Below, in pieces: positions 7,090 to 14,550 of a stretch of DNA of 37,885 nt. This stretch comes from a virus. How positions within the stretch are numbered: position 1 is the stretch's first letter; each line of letters begins with the position of its first letter. The notes beneath the pieces are model-generated. The model was given only the letters and a program-made list of their open reading frames with translations. It ran no database searches and was not told the DNA's origin. The stretch is taken from the IMG/VR virus record IMGVR_UViG_3300046011_003262, positions 1 through 37,885 of that record. One strand, given 5' to 3'. The position numbers were made by a program, and so were the translations under genes.

Positions 7090-7565
7090 GCCGCCACCTC
7101 CTGAACATGCCGATAGTTCCAATGCTTATCCACATCAAGCAGGCGCAGTAAATCCCGCTCCATTTCTTCCTCTGTGCCGTATGGCACCGGTATCGCAGCC
7201 CAGCCAGCATTTACAACAGTCATCACTGCTTTGCATTCATCGATGATTCGCTGATGCTCTGCGCGCAGATATTCGCTTAACTGGTCGTGCCGGTATGCCG
7301 CCTTGAGCTTTAGCGGCTGCATGACTAATTTCTGCTTGCCGTTTGATTCCAAGCAGTAAACCGCCAGCACTACAAACCAGTCAAACGCAGTGCGGTTAAG
7401 GGCTTCAGCGACTGCAGGCCCAATTTGTACCGGTTTGCCTGTTTTTTGTTTGACCAAATCAACCAGCTTGTCGGCAAATGTCATAACCAATGCCAAATCA
7501 CGCACGGCAAGTTTTGACTGAGTGATAAGGCGTTTGATTTTACAGTGCGGTTTGCGCTTACTCAT
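7086..7565 (-). CDS. Hypothetical early protein (159 residues)
   Basis: A basic N-terminus (MSKRKPHCKIKRLITQSK) leads into a mostly helical protein with a hydrophobic central segment (RTAFDWFVVLAVYCLES, about residues 59-75) that is probably buried rather than membrane-spanning. The C-terminal half is acidic (TEEEMERDLLRLLDVDK). It starts at 7565, overlapping the HNH-like gene's stop by one base (TAATG), and ends in a GTGA overlap. I do not recognise the family. Position late in the leftward early operon would fit a regulator, but nothing in the sequence shows it. Confidence 0.7.
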   Translation of the reverse strand: MSKRKPHCKIKRLITQSKLAVRDLALVMTFADKLVDLVKQKTGKPVQIGPAVAEALNRTAFDWFVVLAVYCLESNGKQKLVMQPLKLKAAYRHDQLSEYLRAEHQRIIDECKAVMTVVNAGWAAIPVPYGTEEEMERDLLRLLDVDKHWNYRHVQEVAA

Positions 7566-8137
7566 TATAAGTACCTCGCTCTTAATGCGTTAGCCACCCG
7601 ACTATCTTCTTGCATAAAAGACAACCTAACGGACAGCTCATGTTTTCGTTTTTTCCACTGTCGGTGAGCATCTAAAGCGTCCTCAAAATACCCTAAATGC
7701 TCTAGCTTCTTTGTAAATGGATTTTGGCATCTGGCCCTGAATCTTCCTGTCTTTTTGCAAATATCTACACCTATCGGGAATTCACCTCTTGATGAAAGAT
7801 TTTCATTAATAAACGTGTTTGTAAGTGCGTCAACAAAAGCGCAATTTTCTGGCGAGTACAGCTTTCCGTCTCCGAGAATATCCTTGTCAAGCTCCTTGCC
7901 TGCCCAGTCTTGATTTTTCATCCAGTCTTTAAAATTGCTAAATTTTATCCACTCATCACACACAACACAGCCAACATATGTTGGTCTTTTAAGTTGGTAA
8001 ACCGCTGAATAGCACCTTGTTATCATGCGCTCCCATTTACTAAAAAATACACACGCAACTTGCTTGCCATTAATGACGGGCTTTACAGTGTACCCAGCAT
8101 CATTAATTCCAACACCTTGTATTAGTTTAATAGCCAT
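7565..8137 (-). CDS. HNH/AP2-like endonuclease-type protein
   Basis: 190 residues from the ATG at 8137, chosen because GGTGG lies 5 bases upstream; the extra residues of the longer frame fall in the terminator-like leader. The core reads 'WERMITRCYS', 'YVGCVVCDEWIKFSNFKDWM' and 'LDKDILGDGKLYSPENCAFV', the pattern of free-standing phage homing-endonuclease-type proteins of the HNH/AP2 group. The C-terminus (TGRFRARCQNPFTKKLEHLGYFEDALDAHRQWKKRK) is a good AP2-type DNA-binding match. Two Cys pairs could bind zinc. It is preceded by its own promoter and a structured leader (8148-8271). It interrupts no visible gene, so it appears to be a free-standing mobile element gene. Catalytic competence is not established. 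Confidence 0.7.
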   Translation of the reverse strand: MAIKLIQGVGINDAGYTVKPVINGKQVACVFFSKWERMITRCYSAVYQLKRPTYVGCVVCDEWIKFSNFKDWMKNQDWAGKELDKDILGDGKLYSPENCAFVDALTNTFINENLSSRGEFPIGVDICKKTGRFRARCQNPFTKKLEHLGYFEDALDAHRQWKKRKHELSVRLSFMQEDSRVANALRARYL

Positions 8138-8147
8138 AAAAACCACC

Positions 8148-8271
8148 AAAAAAAATAAACCCCGCATCAGTTAGGACGGCCAGCTAGTTGGCACCTGATG
8201 CAGGGTTATAATCGTCTAGCCTGTCTTCGGCTTTTGGCCTGCAATCAACTCACGTCCTACGGCTTGTTGAT
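8148..8271 (-). ncRNA. Candidate structured leader / attenuator RNA
   Basis: The RNA, read on the minus strand from about 8271, opens with a hairpin AUCAAC/GUUGAU (8271-8266 with 8249-8244). Its loop holds UAGGAC, complementary to GUCCUA (8177-8172) inside the 3' hairpin, a possible kissing loop. The 3' hairpin CCC(U)GCAUCAG/CUGAUGCGGG (8205-8195 with 8170-8161) encloses a small GCCA/UGGC stem and is followed by GUUUAUUUUUUUU, terminator-like. UGCAGG (8243-8238) can pair instead with CCUGCA (8204-8199), the 5' arm of that terminator, giving an antiterminator. The Shine-Dalgarno and ATG of the HNH-like gene follow at once. I cannot match a known riboswitch family. Confidence 0.55.
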
Positions 8272-8277
8272 ATTTAC

Positions 8278-8305
8278 ATTATACACCAACATTAATCGCC
8301 GGCAA
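8278..8305 (-). promoter_or_regulatory. Sigma70-type promoter for leader RNA and HNH-like gene
   Basis: Minus strand: -35 TTGCCG (8305-8300), 16-bp spacer, perfect -10 TATAAT (8283-8278). The predicted start at about 8271 is the first base of the leader's first stem. It lies immediately after the stop of the upstream gene (8306). Confidence 0.65.
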
Positions 8306-8560
8306 CTACTTGTATGCCACTCCTGCTTTGTCTAGCTCATTGATAACCATGTGCAGCTCAACATAAGTCAAAGTAGACCCGTCGCTGTATTCGTCAATGA
8401 TTGATGGTGGCAACTCAACAACCAGCGCTTGGCGGGATGCTTGCCATGATTTAAACCACTCTCGAGTCATTGAACTGACGTATTCACCCTCTCGCTTCAT
8501 TGCGTCTCCGCATCGAGACTTTACCCACTCTTCAAACTCAGCCCGCATTTGTTCGCTCAT
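8306..8560 (-). CDS. EAE-like small phage protein
   Basis: 84 residues: 'MSEQMRAEFEEWVKSR...WFKSWQASRQALVVELPPS' is the familiar pattern of small accessory proteins found in many enterobacterial and related temperate and virulent phages (EAE-/Ea-type; 'FExW...WxAWQASRxAxxxELP'). The function of the family is unknown. The ATG at 8560 overlaps the stop of a 15-codon ORF (ATGA), suggesting coupled translation. Confidence 0.75.
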   Translation of the reverse strand: MSEQMRAEFEEWVKSRCGDAMKREGEYVSSMTREWFKSWQASRQALVVELPPSIIDEYSDGSTLTYVELHMVINELDKAGVAYK

Positions 8561-8604
8561 TTACGCTTCCCCACGTTAAACACTGCCTCTGGATTAATAA
8601 TCAT
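8557..8604 (-). CDS. Possible 15-residue coupling peptide
   Basis: ATG at 8604 with a strong AGGAGAGG 5 bases upstream; reads MIINPEAVFNVGKRK then TGA, overlapping the next ATG as ATGA. It overlaps the preceding gene's stop region by 11 bp. The next gene has no strong ribosome site of its own, so this micro-ORF may serve to deliver ribosomes. It could also be a chance frame. Confidence 0.35.
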   Translation of the reverse strand: MIINPEAVFNVGKRK

Positions 8605-8839
8605 CACAACCTCTCCTTTTTTCTCTGTATTTGTCATATTCAGCTTGCGGACTAAGCCCGCCAAAAAACTCTGCGTGGCGCTTTCTGTCGGCTTCCCATT
8701 GCTCAGCGTCGTAAACCGGACCAAGTTGATAATGCACTACCCACGGATTAACTCCTGCCGCATTCGCGATATCGACTCGGTTAGTGTGGCCGGCTTCGAT
8801 AGCGGCTTGGATAGCGATAGCGGTTGTTGTGCGCTTCAT
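8594..8839 (-). CDS. Small HTH-like hypothetical protein
   Basis: 81 residues. The N-terminal 40 residues (TAIAIQAAIEAGHTNRVDIANAAGVNPWVVHYQLGPVYD) fit a winged-helix or HTH plan: an adaptor helix, 'RVDIANAAGV', then a recognition helix 'NPWVVHYQL'. The remainder is charged (AEQWEADRKRHAEFF...KYREKRRGCDDY). It starts in an ATGA overlap with the gene before it. A DNA-binding role is inferred only from this pattern. Confidence 0.65.
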   Translation of the reverse strand: MKRTTTAIAIQAAIEAGHTNRVDIANAAGVNPWVVHYQLGPVYDAEQWEADRKRHAEFFGGLSPQAEYDKYREKRRGCDDY

Positions 8840-9090
8840 TTCACCCCCAACATTTGCCGCGCTTTGTTCGTAATCACATCAGCACAAATCAACCTAACCA
8901 TGTGCCGCAACTCCTGGTCATTTGAATCAACGACCATTTGAAAAAACTGGTCAGCTTGTTCTTGTGTGACAAATGACAGGCAGATGCCAAACTCATAACC
9001 AGTCACCACAACAGCCTCCCGAGCTGCATCAAGTGCGGCGTCGTGTTTGGCTGCAGTGTCTGCTGCGTGGTCGTGTAGGTTATAGTCCAT
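8836..9090 (-). CDS. Hypothetical early protein (84 residues)
   Basis: The ATG at 9090 has GGAGGT 5 bases upstream and is preferred over a longer in-frame start at 9213 that would run inside the previous gene. The product (MDYNLHDHAADTAAKHDAAL...) is helical and alanine-rich at the N-terminus, with 'TQEQADQFFQMVVDSND' and 'ADVITNKARQMLGVK' later. It overlaps the previous gene by 11 bp and the next by ATGA. Not recognised. Confidence 0.65.
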   Translation of the reverse strand: MDYNLHDHAADTAAKHDAALDAAREAVVVTGYEFGICLSFVTQEQADQFFQMVVDSNDQELRHMVRLICADVITNKARQMLGVK

Positions 9091-9478
9091 CGCGCACCTC
9101 CAAAGACTCTGCCAAATACTTGGCATCACGCAGCACCTCGTAAGGTATGCGCTCAAATGGTGATGGGTGATTATCGTAATTGTCGTGAATATGGTTGTAA
9201 TCACTGCCAACAATCTTTGTCGTTACTCGCTGCTGCCAATCGTACTTGATTTCAGTTGGCTGCGTAATTCTGATGCTGTCGTGCGTGCATCCGCCGTTAA
9301 ACGGCAAATTTTGCAGCGCGTCATTATCATCAAACTTTGGATGACTTGACTGCACGTAGGCGTAAACGTTCCACATCCACTTGCTGCCGTCATGCCAAGC
9401 TTTAGCGCTTACAGAGTGCGTTAACTCACGCACAAAAAAGAACTCGCAAGATGGGTTTGGTTTTTCGTTAAATTTCAT
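9080..9478 (-). CDS. Hypothetical early protein (132 residues)
   Basis: Begins MKFNEKPNPSCEFFFVRELTHSVS at 9478, where ATGA overlaps the stop of the 42-residue ORF; the nearest ribosome-site-like run (AAGAAGGG) is 10 bases off, so coupling is likely. The sequence is rich in Trp, His and Asp and looks like a soluble beta-rich protein (SKWMWNVYAYVQSS). The C-terminus 'PFERIPYEVLRDAKYLAESLEV' is helical. No family recognised. Confidence 0.65.
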   Translation of the reverse strand: MKFNEKPNPSCEFFFVRELTHSVSAKAWHDGSKWMWNVYAYVQSSHPKFDDNDALQNLPFNGGCTHDSIRITQPTEIKYDWQQRVTTKIVGSDYNHIHDNYDNHPSPFERIPYEVLRDAKYLAESLEVRDGL

Positions 9479-9603
9479 TTCACTGTACCCTTCTTGTGCT
9501 GCGCATAACGACATTTAGCCGCATCAACACCGGCCACTAAACACGCCAGCCATAACCAGCGATACGTTTTATCTTTACCCCAAACTGCGTAACGTGTTGC
9601 CAT
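9475..9603 (-). CDS. Small Trp-rich protein (42 residues)
   Basis: ATG at 9603, GAGG 9 bases upstream. Product MATRYAVWGKDKTYRWLWLA then CLVAGVDAAKCRYAQHKKGTVK: a hydrophobic middle that could be a short membrane-associated helix, flanked by basic residues. It fills the space between two genes and ends in an ATGA overlap with the next, which supports it as a real gene. Function unknown. Confidence 0.55.
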   Translation of the reverse strand: MATRYAVWGKDKTYRWLWLACLVAGVDAAKCRYAQHKKGTVK

Positions 9604-9604
9604 A

Positions 9605-9850
9605 TTAATAATCCTCGCTCAGTGAGTTATATTCGTCTTGTTCATCGCTTTCGTAATCGCTGTCAGGCGTCAGCATGTCGTAAAGATTAACCGCGTTGAT
9701 GCCGGTTAACTTGGTCACCTTATGACCATCGCTAAACAGCTCAATTACCGGCCTGTCGTTTGGCTCGCTATAACCCCACGCATTAAAGCCGAAAATGCCC
9801 TTGCTGGTTTCCAGCTCATACGTGCCGTCGTTGTCTTTTCTTAATTTCAT
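9605..9850 (-). CDS. Small acidic-tailed hypothetical protein
   Basis: 81 residues from the ATG at 9850 (GGAG 7 bases upstream). The longer open frame to 9961 is rejected because it runs into the GTGACATG repeats of the candidate origin and has no ribosome site. The N-terminal half is predicted beta (KLRKDNDGTYELETSKGIFGFNAWGY); the last 20 residues are strongly acidic (DSDYESDEQDEYNSLSEDY). It is the first gene downstream of the candidate origin. Family not recognised. Confidence 0.65.
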   Translation of the reverse strand: MKLRKDNDGTYELETSKGIFGFNAWGYSEPNDRPVIELFSDGHKVTKLTGINAVNLYDMLTPDSDYESDEQDEYNSLSEDY

Positions 9851-9941
9851 ATCCACTCTCCGCTGTTTAAGTAAATCAAGAATACCAGCTGGGTTAAATA
9901 ATGCAAACTGGTCCGATGAGTTATTAATGACACCATTAAAA

Positions 9942-10197
9942 GGTGACATGAAACGTGACATGCTCTGGATGCCGCGTCGTTATTGACTTCCGCCACCCAT
10001 GTACACCATTGTCACTGATATATAAACATTTATAATTAATAGGTAATATAGGAATAGTGCGTATAACGCGATCTGCTATATGGAAACCAGTGTCTTTTTA
10101 GTCATTGGTGACATAGAGCCGCTTTCTCATTACATATCAATAAGTTAAGCCATGTCACCATACAAAAATAAGACGTGTCACGTAGAAAGGTGACATG
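9942..10197. other. Candidate replication origin with GTGACATG repeats
   Basis: The 372-bp stretch 9851-10222 has no gene. It holds six copies of the 9-mer (G/C)GTGACATG or a one-to-two-base variant: 9942 and 9954 forward (12-bp spacing), 10107 forward (ending ATA), 10151 and 10174 reverse, 10189 forward. Between the two groups is an AT-rich core (about 10016-10060) with runs such as TATATAAACATTTATAATTA. Repeats flanking an AT-rich segment, directly downstream of the phage primase/helicase-like gene, suit an iteron-type origin. A regulator operator array is the alternative. Two copies have the same strand and are one helical turn apart. Confidence 0.5.
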
Positions 10198-10216
10198 AAA
10201 AACCCGCCGAAGCGGG
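10198..10216 (-). terminator. UUCG-loop terminator after prim-pol gene
   Basis: Minus strand: CCCGC-TTCG-GCGGG (10216-10203) followed by TTTTT, 6 bases after the stop of the replication gene. It closes the helicase-nuclease-primase operon before the candidate origin. Confidence 0.85.
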
Positions 10217-10222
10217 TAGTGG

Positions 10223-12454
10223 TTAAAACTTAGCTGGTGGCAGCAACAACTGCCTGCCGTCAGATGTTCGCCTGCATAAGTTGCCGTTCAGCTTGCGGAT
10301 AATCAGTCCTGCGTTTGTTGCATCTCCCTTGGTTGGGCGTTCATATCCACACTCATTCAGCACAGCTGTAGCCGTTTTCCAGTCGCTCCACCTGTCTTTA
10401 CTTGCAGACCAATCAAACCTGCTGGTTATGGCTTCCTCAATTGGGTCTATGGCTGTGAACTCTTCATTGTGGCTATTCAGCTGAGTCATTTCTTCAGGCG
10501 TCAAATAGAAACCTTCACCGCTCAACCACTCTTGATACACCTGCGCCCAAACCTGCTGCATGTCAATATCGTGTGAGTGATTCAGCTTAGCTACTTCAAT
10601 AGTCCAATAGCGCCTGTTGCCAGTTGGGTCGTGCAAGAACTCTTTCGGGTTCACTGAACCAAAAAACACCGTGCGCCTAGCGTATTGACTTTCTTTTCTC
10701 GCATAGGCCCTCCTCAGCACGTCCTTGTCATTAGTCAGAAACGCTTTCAGAGCGGCTATGTCAGCCTTTCTAAATGTACTGTCTAACTCACCAAGCTCGA
10801 CAAGCCAAAAGCTAACAGCCTGCTTTACGCTGTCTCTATCGTCTGGTTTTAGTATTACGCCGTCTTTGATTAAGTTCTTGTCTTCAGGCACTAGCGACTT
10901 AAACCACTTAGTTTTACCAACGTACTGATCGCCCTGAAACACAAGGACACCTGAGGCGCTAACACCTTTCGGACTGAACGCTCCTGCAATGGCTGAAATC
11001 ATCCATCGAACAATGAGGGTATCTTTAAGCGCAACAGCCTTGGCGTTGTCAGAGTCCTTTATGGTAACTGTATCGAGCAGATTGCTCAGATGGTCTTGAC
11101 CATCCCAAGGCTTTGAAGTAACCCACTGTGCGACAGGGTTGTACTGGTTCTGGTCTGCAATGTAAGTGACGAATCCTGGCAGCTTCGCTGTCGGCATACG
11201 AAACAGGCTGCACTCAGATTCTAGCCAAGCCAGTGATGCGTTACCCTCGTTGTCTAAGCTGAATGACTGACCAGGAATAATTACTTCCTCTTCCTTACTT
11301 ATAACGTTGTATCGGATGTTAACGCCAAGTCTGCGGCAAATCTCCTGCAGGTTTGCGATATGCGCAACAGGTATGCCCTTTTCAGTGCAAAACGGCAATG
11401 GTGAATCAGGATCAGCGTCATAAAAGACAGCTGGTTGTTGCGGCTCTGTCTTGGCTTGCGTCTGCTCAGTTGGCTTTACTTTCGCCGGCGCCTTCAGCTG
11501 AATACCTAGCTGTTCAGCTGCCTTTCTGAATGCCATCTTATAATCGCCGTTGCATTCATAATAAGCAAACAGGTCATAACTGCTAACAGGCTTGCCAGAT
11601 GATTCGCTGCAAAGCGGGTCTGATGCGTGGTGGATCCAACAGTGTTGCGAGTCCAGCACATGAACACCAGCCAGCCCAGTACCAGAGTGCGGCGACAAGT
11701 AACGCTTGCCGCGCTTGCTGTACCCGTACCGCTCAAGCGTGCTGAATAAGTCATTACGTGCGTTGAACTCCCCCTGTACGTCTGGCAGGTCGCCTTGGTG
11801 CGATTTAGCCGCCGGCGCTGCTGGCTTGTGAATCTCCTTGACAGACCAAGGGCAAACGCCTTGCAGTTGAGGCTTGAAAGCATCCCAAGCAGACCAGATT
11901 GCAAGCAACCAATCAGGAGGGCATGGCCATTCATCAAGCGACTTCGGCGGCTTCACACTCCACTCATATGGTTTCAGTGTTTCAGGGTGAACAGATGGAG
12001 GGATAACGTCTTGCTTCTGCGAACCATCACAAGCGGCACGCAGCTCGACTATTGTGTAATGCTTCTTCTGGTCTTCTTTGCGCGGCCAGTTAACTTTGCA
12101 GTATGGCAGGTGCATGTCATCAGGCACGCGAAACATGACACGAGTGCCGCGCCCTTTGATAGTCGGATAGTCCTTGAGCGCATCAGATGGAATGCCGAAC
12201 TCTTCAAGGATAAGCGACCACCCTTCAGCGTCGTCTATGTCAAGCGAGCACATGCGAGAAGGCCCAAGAGCAGCGCCCATGTTCCAATCTTTGTGCAGCT
12301 CCCAATAAGCGAAAGCCTGGGCAGGCTCAGTTAACGTCTTGTTGCCCCAGTCTTCGTATGTTGGAAACTTGCGCAGCGGCTCGATTGGAACTAGGTGCCA
12401 GTTGTAACGCTCAGCGTAAATTTTTGCGTATTGAGATGCGGTTAACTTACTCAT
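10223..12454 (-). CDS. Prim-pol / VirE-type replication protein
   Basis: 743 residues. The N-terminal region (about 1-200) matches bifunctional primase-polymerase proteins: 'YNWHLVPIEPLRKFPTYEDWGN', 'WNMGAALGPSRMCSLDIDDAEG' (the acidic D-I-D-D motif), 'GRGTRVMFRVP' and later 'DVIPPSVHPE'. The C-terminal half is a VirE-type P-loop ATPase: Walker A GDQYVGKT near residue 505, 'WLVELGELD' near 550, 'LKAFLTNDKDVLRRAYAR' and 'TGNRRYWTIEV'. This primase plus putative helicase fusion is a common phage replication initiator. The ATG at 12454 has AGGAGGG 7 bases upstream, better than the in-frame start at 12484. It overlaps the zinc-binding gene by 8 bp, and the candidate origin lies just downstream. 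Confidence 0.9.
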   Translation of the reverse strand: MSKLTASQYAKIYAERYNWHLVPIEPLRKFPTYEDWGNKTLTEPAQAFAYWELHKDWNMGAALGPSRMCSLDIDDAEGWSLILEEFGIPSDALKDYPTIKGRGTRVMFRVPDDMHLPYCKVNWPRKEDQKKHYTIVELRAACDGSQKQDVIPPSVHPETLKPYEWSVKPPKSLDEWPCPPDWLLAIWSAWDAFKPQLQGVCPWSVKEIHKPAAPAAKSHQGDLPDVQGEFNARNDLFSTLERYGYSKRGKRYLSPHSGTGLAGVHVLDSQHCWIHHASDPLCSESSGKPVSSYDLFAYYECNGDYKMAFRKAAEQLGIQLKAPAKVKPTEQTQAKTEPQQPAVFYDADPDSPLPFCTEKGIPVAHIANLQEICRRLGVNIRYNVISKEEEVIIPGQSFSLDNEGNASLAWLESECSLFRMPTAKLPGFVTYIADQNQYNPVAQWVTSKPWDGQDHLSNLLDTVTIKDSDNAKAVALKDTLIVRWMISAIAGAFSPKGVSASGVLVFQGDQYVGKTKWFKSLVPEDKNLIKDGVILKPDDRDSVKQAVSFWLVELGELDSTFRKADIAALKAFLTNDKDVLRRAYARKESQYARRTVFFGSVNPKEFLHDPTGNRRYWTIEVAKLNHSHDIDMQQVWAQVYQEWLSGEGFYLTPEEMTQLNSHNEEFTAIDPIEEAITSRFDWSASKDRWSDWKTATAVLNECGYERPTKGDATNAGLIIRKLNGNLCRRTSDGRQLLLPPAKF

Positions 12455-12680
12455 CAAACAGCCCTCCTTGCCAGCTGCCATCATCCGTTTGCATAAACTC
12501 GTGAATTTGGTAGCCGGTTGGAATTTCAGAATGCTTGATGAAAAGCTTGCCGCCGTGCCGCTTGGTCTTTACAACCTTGCCGCACTTGCTGCACTGAACG
12601 CAGTAATGCGCTGTCCCGTTTTGAAATGTTCGTCTTGCGTAGCGTAGAAAATCAACATGATCGCAATCATTCTGATTCAT
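12447..12680 (-). CDS. Small zinc-ribbon-like protein
   Basis: 77 residues with Cys/His groups 'DCDHVDF' and 'HYCVQCSKCGKVVK', the latter like half of a zinc ribbon. Preceded by GAGGTGAACCA before the ATG. It lies between VRR-NUC and prim-pol genes and overlaps the latter by 8 bp, so it is likely a replication accessory. Single-domain zinc-binding proteins in this position are usually unassigned; metal binding is inferred from the cysteines. Confidence 0.7.
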   Translation of the reverse strand: MNQNDCDHVDFLRYARRTFQNGTAHYCVQCSKCGKVVKTKRHGGKLFIKHSEIPTGYQIHEFMQTDDGSWQGGLFDE

Positions 12681-12733
12681 TGGTTCACCTCGTAAAGTGC
12701 GGGATTCGCAAACCCCTGATTGTTACCGCCAAG

Positions 12734-13087
12734 CTAGCGGGGAAGTAAGTCTATAGCCTCTTGCACTGAACGCGCAATACCTGCAATGCCGTTTGCTGCT
12801 CTGACCTGCTCAATGAAATTAATCTGCTCCTTTGTTGGCCGGCCTTTTTCTGTTTTAACCTCAACAGCTAAAAACTGACCGGTTGGTTTGTATATCCCTA
12901 CTATGTCAGCACTGCCGACGCACAGGCCGAACGTCATCAGGTGCGCATTAGATAGCGTTACAACGCGAGCATCCTTGTGTATCACCTGCCCAACGTATGC
13001 TCCTGCCGTTTCATTGCGCCAACAAATGCAGTTGTTGGCAGATAGTGCCACCATGATTAGTCGCATTAGTTTGGTTTCTTGGTTCAT
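12734..13087 (-). CDS. VRR-NUC domain nuclease
   Basis: 117 residues covering a stand-alone VRR-NUC (PD-(D/E)XK superfamily) domain: 'GSADIVGI' supplies the catalytic Asp, 'FLAVEVKTEKGRPTKEQ' the E-x-K pair and following Gln, and 'QINFIEQVRAANGIAGIARSVQEA' the terminal strand-helix. Such phage enzymes cut branched DNA or nick during replication and recombination. It overlaps the end of the helicase gene by ATGA, so the two are translationally coupled, and helicase-nuclease pairing is typical of SNF2/SF2 plus VRR-NUC phage modules. Confidence 0.9.
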   Translation of the reverse strand: MNQETKLMRLIMVALSANNCICWRNETAGAYVGQVIHKDARVVTLSNAHLMTFGLCVGSADIVGIYKPTGQFLAVEVKTEKGRPTKEQINFIEQVRAANGIAGIARSVQEAIDLLPR

Positions 13088-14550
13088 TTCGTCAACTCCA
13101 TCTGGATGCGCCGCGCTTCGTTAAAGTCGGCAGGCGTTGGCTTTCTATTTTCCCTAGCGGCCGCAGTGATCGCCGCCCACTGGCTCGCCTTACCCATCCC
13201 ACGACGCATACCAAGCGCAACTAGGTCGCGCAATGTACGCGCACTGCCTTGCTCTTTGCGTTGCTGCTTTCTAACCAATGACAGGTCTATTTTTTCCAAC
13301 TCGCCATCAGATTCGGTTATCTTGCGGATTTTCTTTTCGATGACCGCGCCGCAATATGGGCACTTGTCAGGCCCAGGCAAGAACACCGCATAACATGAAC
13401 CGCACTGCTGCACATTAACGTCTGGATCTTCATCTTTCTTTTTGCGCTTTCCTTTCACATGACCAAGCAGCGACCAATCACGCGACTGGCAAGGAAGGCC
13501 ATGCTTTAAGATGCAGCCGGCGTGGTCAAGTATCACTGCAGGCTCGGGCTTTCTACGCAGCGCACGGAACACCATCTGAAGGTAACGCGCTTCCGATTGA
13601 GTTGGGCGCAACAGAATGCAGCACTCCAGCGTTACATCACGACCAACCTGTGCAGACAGGTCAAAACCTTCGATGACCAGCTCGCAGTTGACCAGAACAA
13701 GCACTCGGCGATCAGCTAAATCCTCGCAGATTGTTTTCAGCTCTTGCTCAGTTGTGCTTGCGTCAACATGCGCAGCCGGAATGCCAGCACTTTTAAATGC
13801 CTCTGCTGTATGCTTGCTGTGAGCAACGTTGCAGCAGTACACAACTGCACGCTTGCCACTGGCAAAACGCTTGTAATGCGCAACAGCGTCACCAACGATT
13901 GTAGGCTTATCCATAGCTGCGGCTAAGTCGCCTATGTTGTAATCACCAGCAAGCGTTTTGACGGCAGACAGGTCAGGCTTAACTGGCGTTGTGTATGCAA
14001 CGTATTCAGACAGCCTGCCTTGCTCAATCAGCCACTTTGTTGACTTGGCCTCAATGATGATTTCAAACAAATCACCAAGGCTTTTCCCATCAAGCCGAAC
14101 TGGAGTGCCAGTTAACCCTATGACGATAGCACCAGCAGACCGCGCCCAAGATATGACTGTTTGAAACATATTGCCTTTCGCAAGGTGCGCTTCATCAATA
14201 AACAAAATCTTTGGTGGCTTCAGTGAATCAAGCCGACTGTGAACTGTGCCGATTGTGCCAACCTGTATCGGTTGAGTTGTTCGCATCTTACCGCTTGTGA
14301 TTAGCCCATGCTCTATCTTGGCAGACCAAAATGACTTGCTTGTTTGCCGCAACAGGTTTTTCCTGTGAACCAGAAACCATACGCTTGCGTTACCATCACG
14401 CGCACGAGCTTGCTGCGTAATGTGGGCAGCAACAACAGTTTTGCCAAATGCTGGAGAAGCAACGCCAAGCACTGACTTAATGCCAGACTTTAAAGCCTCT
14501 CTTAGCTTAGCAACAAACTCTTCTTGATCTTCGTAAAGTTGAAAGCTCAT
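13084..14550 (-). CDS. SF2 DEAH-box helicase with C-terminal zinc ribbon
   Basis: 488 residues. Motif I is SPAFGKT (32-38), motif II DEAH (near 120), motif III 'GLTGTP', and motif VI is the unusual 'QMVFRALRR' in place of QxxGRxxR. A CxxC...CxxC zinc ribbon ('QCGSCYAVFLPGPDKCPYCG') lies near residue 390, followed by a basic tail. This is the phage SF2 helicase type seen in replication modules with prim-pol and VRR-NUC genes; it may remodel forks or recombination intermediates. The ATG at 14550 is preferred over GTG at 14553 because GGAGG lies 4 bases before the ATG but only 1 from the GTG. Coupled to the regulator gene by TGATG. Confidence 0.92.
   Translation of the reverse strand: MSFQLYEDQEEFVAKLREALKSGIKSVLGVASPAFGKTVVAAHITQQARARDGNASVWFLVHRKNLLRQTSKSFWSAKIEHGLITSGKMRTTQPIQVGTIGTVHSRLDSLKPPKILFIDEAHLAKGNMFQTVISWARSAGAIVIGLTGTPVRLDGKSLGDLFEIIIEAKSTKWLIEQGRLSEYVAYTTPVKPDLSAVKTLAGDYNIGDLAAAMDKPTIVGDAVAHYKRFASGKRAVVYCCNVAHSKHTAEAFKSAGIPAAHVDASTTEQELKTICEDLADRRVLVLVNCELVIEGFDLSAQVGRDVTLECCILLRPTQSEARYLQMVFRALRRKPEPAVILDHAGCILKHGLPCQSRDWSLLGHVKGKRKKKDEDPDVNVQQCGSCYAVFLPGPDKCPYCGAVIEKKIRKITESDGELEKIDLSLVRKQQRKEQGSARTLRDLVALGMRRGMGKASQWAAITAAARENRKPTPADFNEARRIQMELTK

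Noticed and set aside
8148-8560. Group I intron carrying the HNH-like gene
   Set aside because: The genes on both sides are complete with their own starts and stops and no split gene is visible; the leader lacks a recognisable intron core.
9851-9961. N-terminal extension of the 81-residue protein
   Set aside because: It includes the GTGACATG repeats and lacks a ribosome site; ATG 9850 has one.
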